Source: Tidjanibacter sp. (GTDB lineage: Bacteria; Bacteroidota; Bacteroidia; Bacteroidales; Rikenellaceae). Taken from it: 64,000 nt of DNA. The stretch spans positions 62,001 to 126,000 of the forward strand of contig JAFTUI010000004.1 in the NCBI GenBank assembly GCA_017466345.1. The letters are read 5' to 3'. Below, piece after piece: positions 15,848 through 24,305 of this stretch; within the stretch, counting starts at the first letter, position 1, and each line of letters begins with the position of its first letter. The position numbers and the translations under genes were made by a program. The notes beneath the pieces are model-generated. The model saw nothing but the letters and a program-made list of their open reading frames with translations. It was not told the origin of the DNA and did no database searches.

Positions 15848-18133
15848 ATGTCAAAGAAAGACACAAAGCGCAGCACAAGGGGTGCTGCAAAGGGTGCGCA
15901 AAGAGGTGATCGCGCAGCCGTAATTATGCAACTTTTCCGCTCGTTTCCACAGCGCAAATTCGCGCTCAAAACCCTTGCAGCCCAGAGCGGTGGCGCAGAT
16001 CGCGAGGGACGTTATCAGACGAAAGCAATTGTTTATCAGATGGTTGAGGAGGGCTCGGTGGAGGCAACTTCGGCATCCACATTCCGTCTTGCAGCACGCG
16101 CACTGCCCTCGGTGGAGGGTGTGGCGCAGATGCTCTCTTCGGGCAGTATGTACGTCACAGTTGAAGGTATTGACAAGGATATTTTCGTGGACCGCCGCAA
16201 CACCGCCCGCGCCTTAGATGGCGACCGCGTGAAGGTGGCCATAACCCGCCGCCGTGCCTCGGGCGACCCAGAAGGTCAGATTGTGGAGGTTACCGAGAGA
16301 GCCGACCGCAACTATGTCGGCACAATCGAAAAAACCCGCTCGCACGCCTTTGTGAGGGTGTCGAGCAAGAGTATGCCCGTAGATATTTTCATCGAGAAGG
16401 GGGTTGATAAGCTCTCCGATGGCGACAAGGTTGTGGTGCGCATTGTGGCGTGGGAGCCCGAGAGCAAGTGCCCCACAGGCAGGGTGGTGACCATCCTCGG
16501 CAAGGAGGGCGACAACACCGCCGAGATGCACGCCATACTCGCCGAGTACAACCTCCCCTACAACTTCCCGCGCGAGGTTGAGGAGGAGGCAGAGCGCATC
16601 CCCGAAAAAATAACCGCCCGTGAGCGTGCCGCACGCCGAGATATGCGCGATGTGGTGACCTTTACGATAGACCCTGCCGATGCCAAGGACTTCGATGATG
16701 CTCTCTCGTTCCGAGTGCTCGACAGTGGCAATGTGGAGGTGGGTGTTCACATAGCCGATGTGACGCACTACGTTCAGGAGGGCTCTATGGTCGAGCAGGA
16801 GGCTCGCGAGAGGGCTACAAGTGTCTATCTGGTCGATAGAACAATACCTATGCTCCCCGAGAGGCTCTCCAATGGGTTGTGCTCTTTGCGCCCGAACGAG
16901 GAGAAACTCTGCTTCTCGGCAATCTTCGAGATGGATAGTGAGGCTCGTGTTGTCGGCAGCTGGTTTGGTCGCACCACCATCCTCTCCAACCGCCGCTTTA
17001 CCTATGAGGAGGCACAGAGGATAATTGAGGGCGAGGATGGCGACTACCGCTCGGAGATATTGGCACTCAACACTTTGGCGCAGAAGATGCGCCACCGCCG
17101 CTTCGAGGAGGGCTCCATAGCCTTCGAGCGTGAGGAGGCAAAATTCCACCTCGACAGCGAGGGTAAGCCCCTGGGTGTCTACTTCAAGGTGCAGAAGGAG
17201 GCTAACCAACTGATTGAGGAGTTTATGCTGCTTGCCAACCGCTCGGTGTCGGAGTTCATAGGCTCCAAGAAGGGCAAAAACGGCAAACCCAAAACCTTTG
17301 TCTACCGCGTGCACGAGAAACCGGACGAGGACAAACTCGCACGCTTTGCTAACTTCATCCTGCGCTTTGGCTACTACTTCGATGCCCGCAGGGGTAGGGC
17401 AGTGGCTCAGCAGATGAACGCACTAATGGGTGAGATTAAGGGCAAGAGCGAGGAGAATGTGGTGTCGATTTTGGCGGTGCGCACTATGCAGAAAGCGTAC
17501 TACTCCACCGAGAATAAGGGACACTACGGCTTGGCGTTCCCCTACTACTCCCACTTCACATCGCCCATCCGCCGCTACCCCGATATGATGCTCCACCGAC
17601 TGCTGGCGCACTACTTGGAGGGTGGCAGTTCGGTCGATGCGGAGGTTGTGGAGGAACTCTGCGAACATTCGAGCGATCAGGAGACGAGGGCTGCCGAGGC
17701 AGAACGCGCTTCGGTTAAATATAAAATGGTGGAGTTTATGCGCGAGCGTGTGGGCGAGGAGTTCGATGGCTCCATTAGTGGCGTTACCGAGTGGGGGCTG
17801 TATGTGGAGTTGGAGGATACCCATATAGAGGGTATGGTGGCTCTGCGCGACCTCTCGGACGAGTTCTACGCCTTCGATGAGGAGGAATATGCCGCTGTGG
17901 GCACCCGCTCGGGCAGGAAGTTTACGCTTGGCGATAGGGTGCGCGTGAGGGTTAAGAACGCCGACCTCAGGCTGAAACAACTCGACTTCGAGATGGTGGG
18001 CTCCTATGACGGCAAGGGCGAATTGTGGCGCATTAACGACCGCCCCACCGTCCCCGCAAACCCCAAATCAAAATCCCGCCCTACCACCTCCACCGACACT
18101 CCCTTCTATAAGGGCATCAAACGCCGCCGATAA
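15848..18133 (+). CDS. rnr: ribonuclease R
   Basis: 761 residues, standard RNase R length. A basic N-terminal tail is followed by a winged-helix region (IMQLFRSFPQRKFALKTLA, about 26-45), cold-shock domains, the RNB catalytic domain with DPADAKDFDDALSF (Mg-binding aspartates) and RPNEEKLCFSAIFEMD, and a C-terminal S1 domain (EFDGSISGVTEWGLYVELED). A 3'-to-5' exonuclease that degrades structured RNA. It has its own TAnnTTTG promoter. The tail past the S1 domain is Ser/Thr/Pro/Lys-rich. Monocistronic; the next promoter starts 42 bases after its stop. Confidence 0.93.
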   Translation: MSKKDTKRSTRGAAKGAQRGDRAAVIMQLFRSFPQRKFALKTLAAQSGGADREGRYQTKAIVYQMVEEGSVEATSASTFRLAARALPSVEGVAQMLSSGSMYVTVEGIDKDIFVDRRNTARALDGDRVKVAITRRRASGDPEGQIVEVTERADRNYVGTIEKTRSHAFVRVSSKSMPVDIFIEKGVDKLSDGDKVVVRIVAWEPESKCPTGRVVTILGKEGDNTAEMHAILAEYNLPYNFPREVEEEAERIPEKITARERAARRDMRDVVTFTIDPADAKDFDDALSFRVLDSGNVEVGVHIADVTHYVQEGSMVEQEARERATSVYLVDRTIPMLPERLSNGLCSLRPNEEKLCFSAIFEMDSEARVVGSWFGRTTILSNRRFTYEEAQRIIEGEDGDYRSEILALNTLAQKMRHRRFEEGSIAFEREEAKFHLDSEGKPLGVYFKVQKEANQLIEEFMLLANRSVSEFIGSKKGKNGKPKTFVYRVHEKPDEDKLARFANFILRFGYYFDARRGRAVAQQMNALMGEIKGKSEENVVSILAVRTMQKAYYSTENKGHYGLAFPYYSHFTSPIRRYPDMMLHRLLAHYLEGGSSVDAEVVEELCEHSSDQETRAAEAERASVKYKMVEFMRERVGEEFDGSISGVTEWGLYVELEDTHIEGMVALRDLSDEFYAFDEEEYAAVGTRSGRKFTLGDRVRVRVKNADLRLKQLDFEMVGSYDGKGELWRINDRPTVPANPKSKSRPTTSTDTPFYKGIKRRR

Positions 18134-18174
18134 GAAAAATCGCCCACATTGCACTGCCGATATGATTTTATTTG

Positions 18175-18182
18175 TATATTTG
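18175..18182 (+). promoter_or_regulatory. Bacteroidetes -7 promoter box TATATTTG
   Basis: Matches TAnnTTTG within TTTATTTGTATATTTG, the same 16 bases as at 12049-12064, ahead of structured RNA copy B. Confidence 0.65.
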
Positions 18183-18188
18183 AGCAAC

Positions 18189-18430
18189 CAAACACAAAAA
18201 CATTGACTAAGAAACAGATATAACATTTTAACATACATATTTCAATAACAGAACTTTAAGTTCTTATTCTCGCTTTCAGAAATCCGCCAAATTTCACAGA
18301 AACCAAATGGGAATAAGTTTTGAAGGTTTGCGCCTATGGCGTGAACCGTTCGTACTTATACATTTGGTAGGGTCTTGGCGGAACCTCTGAGGCGTGTGAG
18401 CAACTAGCGGACGGTCTCGCGCCTTTTTTT
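18189..18430 (+). ncRNA. structured leader RNA candidate, copy B
   Basis: Hairpin GAAC-TTTAA-GTTC (18251-18263). Nested stems: P1 TCCGCCAA (18283-18290) with TTGGCGGA (18375-18382); P2 ACCAAATG (18302-18309) with CATTTGGT (18361-18368); ATAAGT (18313-18318) with ACTTAT (18354-18359); apical GGTT..CGCC-TAT-GGCG..AACC (18325-18347). A terminator follows: GGCG..GAG (18391-18400) with CTC.CGCC (18416-18423), then seven T. AAATTTCA follows P1 as in copy A. It lies 57 bases before the lipoprotein ATG at 18488. Confidence 0.55.
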
Positions 18431-18487
18431 ATGTTCGTTGGTGCACACGGGGAATGGAAAATTCACAAACCAAAAACCAATAGAACT

Positions 18488-20398
18488 ATGAAAAAACTTT
18501 TACTTATTCTCAGCGCAGCCTTGATGTTTGCTTTTGTGGGCTGTGAGTCGTTGGGTGACGACAATGTTGTTGGTGGCTCCTACTCGATTAGTGGCGCAAT
18601 CCAAAAAGGACCTTTTGTGCAGGGCTCCACTATCACTATTCAGCCTCTGAACTCAAATTTGAAGCCCATCGGTCAGATGTACACCACGCAGACCACCAAT
18701 GATGCGGGTATGTTTGAGATGGACGATGTAAACTCCAAGTATGCAGAGATTATCGCAACAGGATATTATTTCGATGAGGTCGAGGGCAAAATCTCGTCAG
18801 GTATGCTTACATTGCGCTCTATCGCCGACCTCAAAGATGGCACGCAAACCAATGTAAACCTCCTTACATCACTCACATACAACCGTATCAAAAACCTTGT
18901 AACCAACAATGGCAGAGGTGTCTCGGAGGCTCAGGAGCAAGCCGAGAAAGAACTCTATACGGCTTTGGGTATTCCCGCAGAGTTGCAGCCCAATGTTAGT
19001 TGTGGTGCTATGAACATTGCCAACAATGGCGAGGGTAATGGACTATTATTGGCAATATCTATTGTTTTTCAAGATGGGCGCACCACAGGCGAACTTACTG
19101 AATACATTTCAAAGTTTAGCACTGATTTGTCAGATGATGGTAAAATTGAGTCTTCTGTTTTGGACAAGATACGCCCCAATATCACTGATTTGTATGAATT
19201 TGAAGACAGAATAAACAATAATTTACAGAGACGATACAATGAACTTGGTTTGGAGTGCGTTATTCCACAATACATACAATATCTACCATATTTTTATGGT
19301 TTAAGTAGTTATTGCATCATTCCTTTTACTTACATCGAGACCTATGATACTCTTCATAACAACGGAAGTCTTTTCAAAAGCGAGGTTCCTTTGGAAACAG
19401 ATGTTGAACTCATAGATTACAAGTATGCCGATGGAAAAGGAGAGTTCTGTTTATCTTCTTATCCCAAAATCATTTATAAATGCGAAGGCGAGAATATCTC
19501 TTCCATCTCTCTTCCAAACAGTGTTACCACTATCGAAGTTGAGGCTTTTAATGGTAGCGATCTTTCAGAAGGCATAACATTACCAGAAGGTTTATTAACA
19601 ATTAAGGGCGGTGCATTTGGAACAAGTAAAATTAGACAAATAACTATTCCTCAAAGTGTTACTTTCCTTGGCGCAGCTGCCTTTTGTGACTGTCGCAACT
19701 TAACAGATGTAAAACTACTTTGCAATATTGACGGCATCTATAAGCACATATTTAGTGGATGTTGGGAGTTGAGAACTGTGATTCTTCCTGAAACTATAAC
19801 TGCTATTAAGGCATATGCTTTCTCATGTTGTTTGAGTTTGACTAATATTCATATTCCAGATAGTGTTACTTCGATTGGAGAGTATGCATTCGAAAGTTGC
19901 GACTCGCTGACAAGTATAAATATCCCCCAAAACTACGACGATAGAGCAATTTTCGCATTGCAATTTGCATTCTATAATTGCTTTGGCATAAATGAGTTTA
20001 CGGGTAAATATGCAACAGAAAATGGAGCATGTCTTGTTTACGATAACTCACTGATTTTGTTTGCAAACATAAAGTCTATGAGATACAACATTCCAGAAGG
20101 TATTACAAGATTCTTCTCAGATAATCCTTTTGCATACTGTAATGATATACTAAGCATAACCTTCCCTGAAAGTTTTAATGAAATCACAAGCCTGCCATAT
20201 TTATTTGAGAGAGTAGAAGAAAGTGTTTTTTGTAAACCAACTACACCTCCAACAGTATTGGAGGGAAACCTTGGGTATGATATTAGTAAAGATGAACATT
20301 TTAAGATATATGTACCTCTTGAGAGTGTAAAAGCATACAAGACTGCCGATGGTTGGAGCGAGTATGCCGACTACATTGTTGGCTACGACTTTGAGTAA
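18488..20398 (+). CDS. BspA-like leucine-rich-repeat lipoprotein
   Basis: 636 residues from the ATG at 18488, chosen because it opens a lipoprotein signal (LLLILSAALMFAFVGC, Cys19); the in-frame ATG at 18431 overlaps the upstream terminator. Residues about 30-260 form an N-terminal domain (GPFVQGSTITIQPLN). LRR_5 (TpLRR/BspA) repeats follow (ISLPNSVTTIEVEAF, IHIPDSVTSIGEYAFESC), ending in a short cap with KIYVPLESVKAYKTADGW and the tail YIVGYDFE. The 62276-64000 gene has the same cap and tail. Surface display and adhesion or ligand binding are family-level roles. From about 19020 the DNA becomes visibly more A/T-rich than the first part. Possibly regulated by the preceding attenuator-like RNA. 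Confidence 0.8.
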   Translation: MKKLLLILSAALMFAFVGCESLGDDNVVGGSYSISGAIQKGPFVQGSTITIQPLNSNLKPIGQMYTTQTTNDAGMFEMDDVNSKYAEIIATGYYFDEVEGKISSGMLTLRSIADLKDGTQTNVNLLTSLTYNRIKNLVTNNGRGVSEAQEQAEKELYTALGIPAELQPNVSCGAMNIANNGEGNGLLLAISIVFQDGRTTGELTEYISKFSTDLSDDGKIESSVLDKIRPNITDLYEFEDRINNNLQRRYNELGLECVIPQYIQYLPYFYGLSSYCIIPFTYIETYDTLHNNGSLFKSEVPLETDVELIDYKYADGKGEFCLSSYPKIIYKCEGENISSISLPNSVTTIEVEAFNGSDLSEGITLPEGLLTIKGGAFGTSKIRQITIPQSVTFLGAAAFCDCRNLTDVKLLCNIDGIYKHIFSGCWELRTVILPETITAIKAYAFSCCLSLTNIHIPDSVTSIGEYAFESCDSLTSINIPQNYDDRAIFALQFAFYNCFGINEFTGKYATENGACLVYDNSLILFANIKSMRYNIPEGITRFFSDNPFAYCNDILSITFPESFNEITSLPYLFERVEESVFCKPTTPPTVLEGNLGYDISKDEHFKIYVPLESVKAYKTADGWSEYADYIVGYDFE

Positions 20399-20430
20399 TT
20401 GAGCAAACAAATCGTAAATAACCGACCACG

Positions 20431-20467
20431 AAAAATGGCAGCCACTACCCAAGTGGCTGCCATTTTT
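20431..20467. terminator. bidirectional terminator between LRR lipoprotein and miaB
   Basis: Perfect stem AAATGGCAGCCACT with AGTGGCTGCCATTT around a 5-base loop, flanked by A and T runs; the two genes converge. Confidence 0.88.
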
Positions 20468-20536
20468 GTTATATTGTGTGGTGCGGAGTTGTGTCGCGGT
20501 GGTAAAACGCAGTAATCGCCCGCAAGGCGCAATTCG

Positions 20537-21895
20537 CTACACAAGTTCGCCAAAGAGTGTGGCAGATGAGCAGTCAGTGATGCGCACGGTGGCGTAGTCG
20601 CCAGCCTTCAAATCCTCGGTAGCATCGAAGACCACCATCTTATTTTGCGAAGTCCTGCCGCAGAGTTGTTTGTCGCTACGTTTAGAGTATCCCTCCACGA
20701 GCACCTCGAAGGTCTTGCCCACATCGCGGCGGTTGGAGGCGATGGAGAGTTCGTTTTGGAGGTTGATGATCTCCGTCAGGCGGCGTGTCTTCTCCTCCTC
20801 GCTGATGTCGTCTGCCAGGTGGCGGTAGGCGTAGGTGCCGGGGCGCATCGAGAACTTGAACATAAAGGCGCTCTCGTAGCCCACCTCGCGCATCAGCGAG
20901 AGGGTGTCGGCGTGGTCTTCGAGAGTCTCGGTACAGAAGCCCGCAATGAGGTCGGTGGTGATAGCGCAGTCGGGCATTGCCTTGCGGATGGCGGCAATAC
21001 GGTCGAGGTACCACTCACGGGTATATTTGCGGTTCATCAGTGCGAGCATACGGGTGCTACCACTCTGTGCGGGCAGGTGGATAGCCTTGCAGATGTTGTG
21101 GTGCGAAGCCATAACCTCAATAAGGCGGTCGCTGAGGTCTTTGGGGTGGGAGGTTGCGAACCTAACCCTCAGGTCGGGAGCCACCGCAGCAGCCATCTCC
21201 ATAAGGCGTGGGAAGTCTACCACAACCTCGCCCTCGGCATTCTTCCAGCGGTAGGAGTTTACGTTCTGACCGAGGAGTGTCACCTCGCGGTAGCCCTGCG
21301 CGTAGATGTCGTGCAACTCGCGGAGGATGGTCTCGGGGTCGCGGCTTCGCTCAATGCCTCTGGTGTAGGGCACCACGCAGTAGGCGCACATATTGATGCA
21401 ACCACGCATAATGCTCACAAAGGCACTCACACCGTTGCTGTCGAGCCTCACGGGGCGGATGTCGCCATAGGTCTCCTCTTGCGAGAGGGCAACATTGACA
21501 CCCTTACCGCCGGCCGTCACAGCCTCCACCAAGCGGGGCATATCGCGGTAGGCATCGGGACCCGCCACAATATCCACAATGGGCTCTCGCTCCAAGAGTT
21601 GCTCTTTGAGCCTCTCTGCCATACAGCCCACAATGCCGATGATGAGCGAGCGTTTGGCGCGTTTGTAACGCTGGAACTCTTTGAGCCTTCCCCAGATGCG
21701 CTGCTCGGCATTGTCGCGTATGGAGCAGGTGTTCACAAGGATGATGTCTGCCTCCTCGATGTTGCGGGTGTAGATATAACCCTCGCCCTGCATTATCGAA
21801 ACGATAATCTCGGTGTCGCCAACATTCATCTGACAGCCGTAGGTCTCGATGTAGAGTTTTCGTCCCCTGCCTGTTGCTACTTTTGTAATCTCCAT
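20537..21895 (-). CDS. miaB: tRNA-2-methylthio-N6-dimethylallyladenosine synthase
   Basis: 452 residues. N-terminal MTTase domain with ETYGCQMNVGDTE and NTCSIRDNAEQR; radical-SAM CxxxCxxC in MRGCINMCAYCVVPYTRG; C-terminal TRAM domain (EVLVEGYSKRSDKQLCGRT). Adds the methylthio group to i6A37 of tRNAs reading UNN codons, using two Fe-S clusters. The CVVPYTRG signature separates MiaB from MtaB and RimO. A single gene facing the LRR lipoprotein across a bidirectional terminator. Confidence 0.93.
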   Translation of the reverse strand: MEITKVATGRGRKLYIETYGCQMNVGDTEIIVSIMQGEGYIYTRNIEEADIILVNTCSIRDNAEQRIWGRLKEFQRYKRAKRSLIIGIVGCMAERLKEQLLEREPIVDIVAGPDAYRDMPRLVEAVTAGGKGVNVALSQEETYGDIRPVRLDSNGVSAFVSIMRGCINMCAYCVVPYTRGIERSRDPETILRELHDIYAQGYREVTLLGQNVNSYRWKNAEGEVVVDFPRLMEMAAAVAPDLRVRFATSHPKDLSDRLIEVMASHHNICKAIHLPAQSGSTRMLALMNRKYTREWYLDRIAAIRKAMPDCAITTDLIAGFCTETLEDHADTLSLMREVGYESAFMFKFSMRPGTYAYRHLADDISEEEKTRRLTEIINLQNELSIASNRRDVGKTFEVLVEGYSKRSDKQLCGRTSQNKMVVFDATEDLKAGDYATVRITDCSSATLFGELV

Positions 21896-21980
21896 ATAGT
21901 TGTCTGTTTTTTATCTCTTTCAGCGGGGCAAAAATACCTATTATAATTGAGAATTGAAAATTGACAAAACAATGTTTTGT

Positions 21981-22014
21981 CTAAAATGCTCTCGCTCGGC
22001 ATAGCGTGCAAGCC
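21981..22014. repeat. inverted copy of the 6512-6548 repeat
   Basis: CTAAAATGCTCTCGCTCGGC followed by ATAGCGTGCAAGCC is the reverse complement of the segment near 6512-6548 except for one base. Just upstream lies the palindrome ACAAAACAATGTTTTGT. No gene here. Confidence 0.65.
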
Positions 22015-22055
22015 TTAGGACTCTTGATGTTAGACCTTAGACGTTAGACAAAAAA

Positions 22056-22084
22056 GAGTGGCGCACTGCCACGGTGCGCCACTC
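22056..22084 (-). terminator. intrinsic terminator after yitT-like gene
   Basis: 11-bp stem GAGTGGCGCAC with GTGCGCCACTC, followed on the minus strand by a T-rich run. Confidence 0.8.
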
Positions 22085-22091
22085 GGTTTTG

Positions 22092-23045
22092 TTATGCATT
22101 GGTGTTCTCGTCTTTGTCGAACGTCTTGAAGCCATCGCCATAGGTTTCGTGGGCATCGACCACCACCACAAACGACTGATCGTCAATCGCGTGGAGTTTG
22201 CTCTTGACGGCTGCAATCTCCTTGCGGCTCACAACAAGGAAAATCATATTTCGATCCTTGTCGGTGTACATACCGCTTGACTTAATATAGGTACCACCCC
22301 TGCCCAACTCTTCGAGGATGTATTTCTTTATCTCCTCGTTCTTCTCGGAGATAACAAAGAGCAGTTTCTCGTAGGTCGCACCATCCAAAACAAAGTCCAC
22401 CGCCTTGCTGCTCACAAAGATACTCACGAGCGAGTAGAGGGGCAGCAGCCAATCCTGGAAGCGCAGCATACCTATAACCACAATGGTACTCTCGACCATA
22501 ACCATAGCGGTCGAAAACTTCATCTTGCAGAACTTGCTGATAATCATCGACACGATGTCCGTACCACCCGATGTTGCACCACCACGAATGATGATACCCA
22601 CGCCAGCACCAATCAGCAGACCGCCGAAGATGGCCGCCATCAGGGGGTCATCGGCGAAGTTAAACGAGGTAGCAATCCAACCATTGTCGTAGTAGGGGCC
22701 CTCGCCCACAAGGTCTGTAAGTCCGTTCATCACCAGAGGCGAGATGAGTGCGGCGTAGATGGTCTTGGCACCAAAGCTGCCACCAAAGACCAACAAGCCG
22801 ATAATCATCAGAGGAACATCGAACATAAAACCGAAAGTACCTGTGGGGATGGCGGGGAAGATGTCGTGCAACACGCGACCTAAACCATAGACACCGCCAG
22901 GGATGATTTTGTAGGGGTTGGTAAAGAGGGCAAAACCTGCCGACATCACCACAACGCCCACCGTAACAACCAACCACGAAAGTAGGTTTTTGACGGTGAA
23001 GAACTCCTTCGCATTGAAGGCTTTGAACTTAATTTTTGCGCTCAT
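22092..23045 (-). CDS. YitT family membrane protein (DUF161 plus DUF2179)
   Basis: 317 residues. About five hydrophobic segments in the N-terminal two thirds (LLSWLVVTVGVVVMSAGFALF, FGGLLIGAGVGIIIRGG), with the family motif GGATSGGTDIVSMIISK. A soluble C-terminal DUF2179 domain follows (VISEKNEEIKKYILEELGRGGT, then MIFLVVSRKEIAAVK). Function unknown in the family; transport or regulation is often guessed. Stands alone, divergent from plsY. Confidence 0.85.
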   Translation of the reverse strand: MSAKIKFKAFNAKEFFTVKNLLSWLVVTVGVVVMSAGFALFTNPYKIIPGGVYGLGRVLHDIFPAIPTGTFGFMFDVPLMIIGLLVFGGSFGAKTIYAALISPLVMNGLTDLVGEGPYYDNGWIATSFNFADDPLMAAIFGGLLIGAGVGIIIRGGATSGGTDIVSMIISKFCKMKFSTAMVMVESTIVVIGMLRFQDWLLPLYSLVSIFVSSKAVDFVLDGATYEKLLFVISEKNEEIKKYILEELGRGGTYIKSSGMYTDKDRNMIFLVVSRKEIAAVKSKLHAIDDQSFVVVVDAHETYGDGFKTFDKDENTNA

Positions 23046-23416
23046 AGGTTGTTAAAAGTAGTAATAGTAGTTAGTTTTCTCTTAGTTCTTAGGTCATTTG
23101 TGCAAATTGCTGCTTTTCGCCTCTGTTTTTGGCGAGTTCTCTTTTTTGAGCCCATCTCGCCCAGTGGTTTTAATCGCAATGCAACTGACAAATATACGAA
23201 ATTTGTTAAAACAATTGCATCTTTGCCCAAAATTTGTTCTTTATCTTACCCCTTTTGTGCTTGCCATAAACCTTGCCACAACAACACCGTCCGATAAGGA
23301 GAATAAAGTGTTGTTTTTGCGACAAAAATTTCGGTTGGGCATCGTAGCAAAAAGCGACACAGCGCCCCTGCTTGGCTCAACATTGTGACAAGTGTGGATT
23401 TTTCACAAAATTTGCT

Positions 23417-23424
23417 TATCTTTG
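23417..23424 (+). promoter_or_regulatory. -7 promoter box TATCTTTG for plsY
   Basis: Matches TAnnTTTG, about 90 bases before the plsY ATG. The whole 23046-23512 gap is otherwise empty of recognisable genes; AACAACAC at about 23279 and GTGTTGTT at about 23308 form a loose inverted pair. Confidence 0.55.
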
Positions 23425-23512
23425 TATTTGTGAATTAAAAATTTCAACCGAAAAGATAGGTGCAAAAACCGCCCCAAGCCGATGGGTGGTGGAGCACAAA
23501 ATTGTTTGGACT

Positions 23513-24157
23513 ATGAATTGGACTGTGATAACACTTTTGATTGTGGGAGCCTACCTTTTGGGCTCCATTCCGAGTGCTGTATGGATTGGCAAAATTTTCT
23601 ATGGTGTGGATGTGCGCACTAAGGGTAGTGGCAATGCAGGCACTACAAACGTGCTGAGGGTTTTGGGTGCAAAAGCGGCACTCCCTGTCTTTGTTATCGA
23701 CATTTTGAAGGGCTATGCAGCCGTTTCGCTTGCATCGCTGGGTGGCTTTGCGCCCGACACTCCCCAACACCTCTACCTCAAAATAGCCCTCTGCCTTGTG
23801 GTGGTTTTGGGACATATGTACCCCATCTTTGCGGGCTTCAAGGGGGGCAAGGGTGTTGCCACCCTTGTGGGCTGTATGTTTGCCTTTTCGGTGGGTGGCA
23901 TACTCCTTGCACTTGCCACCTTTGCGGTGATTGTTGGCGCAACACACTATGTGTCGGTAGGTTCTATGGTGGGTGGTTTGCTCCTGCCTTTCTACTCGGC
24001 ACTATGTGGCGATAGCGACTGGCGACTGATGGTTTTTATGGCTTTTGTGTCGTTGCTGCTCTTCTACACCCACCGCTCCAACATCGGACGCTTGTTGCAC
24101 GGTACGGAGAACAAAACTTACCTCTTTGGACGTAGTAAATCGGATACCCCAAAGTAG
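23513..24157 (+). CDS. plsY: acyl-phosphate:glycerol-3-phosphate acyltransferase
   Basis: 214 residues from the ATG at 23513; a longer in-frame start at 23372 would add a non-conserved tail across the promoter. Five or so membrane segments. Motifs: YLLGSIPSAVWIGK, GSGNAGTTNVLRVLG and FKGGKGVAT, the three loops that form the active site. Transfers acyl from acyl-phosphate to glycerol-3-phosphate, the first step of phospholipid synthesis, in the inner membrane. Followed after 148 bases by an acyl-CoA ligase gene. Confidence 0.92.
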   Translation: MNWTVITLLIVGAYLLGSIPSAVWIGKIFYGVDVRTKGSGNAGTTNVLRVLGAKAALPVFVIDILKGYAAVSLASLGGFAPDTPQHLYLKIALCLVVVLGHMYPIFAGFKGGKGVATLVGCMFAFSVGGILLALATFAVIVGATHYVSVGSMVGGLLLPFYSALCGDSDWRLMVFMAFVSLLLFYTHRSNIGRLLHGTENKTYLFGRSKSDTPK

Positions 24158-24305
24158 TACCCCATTTTGTTGGTTGTCGTAGGTGTTTTTATCTTTGCCT
24201 CGGCAATAAGCCAAACTTTGCGAGAGAAGAGTGTTGCCTTTGCTTTGGTGCTTTTTGGCACTGAGGAATGGCAATACAAAAGAAAATAAACATAAAAATT
24301 CTGTT

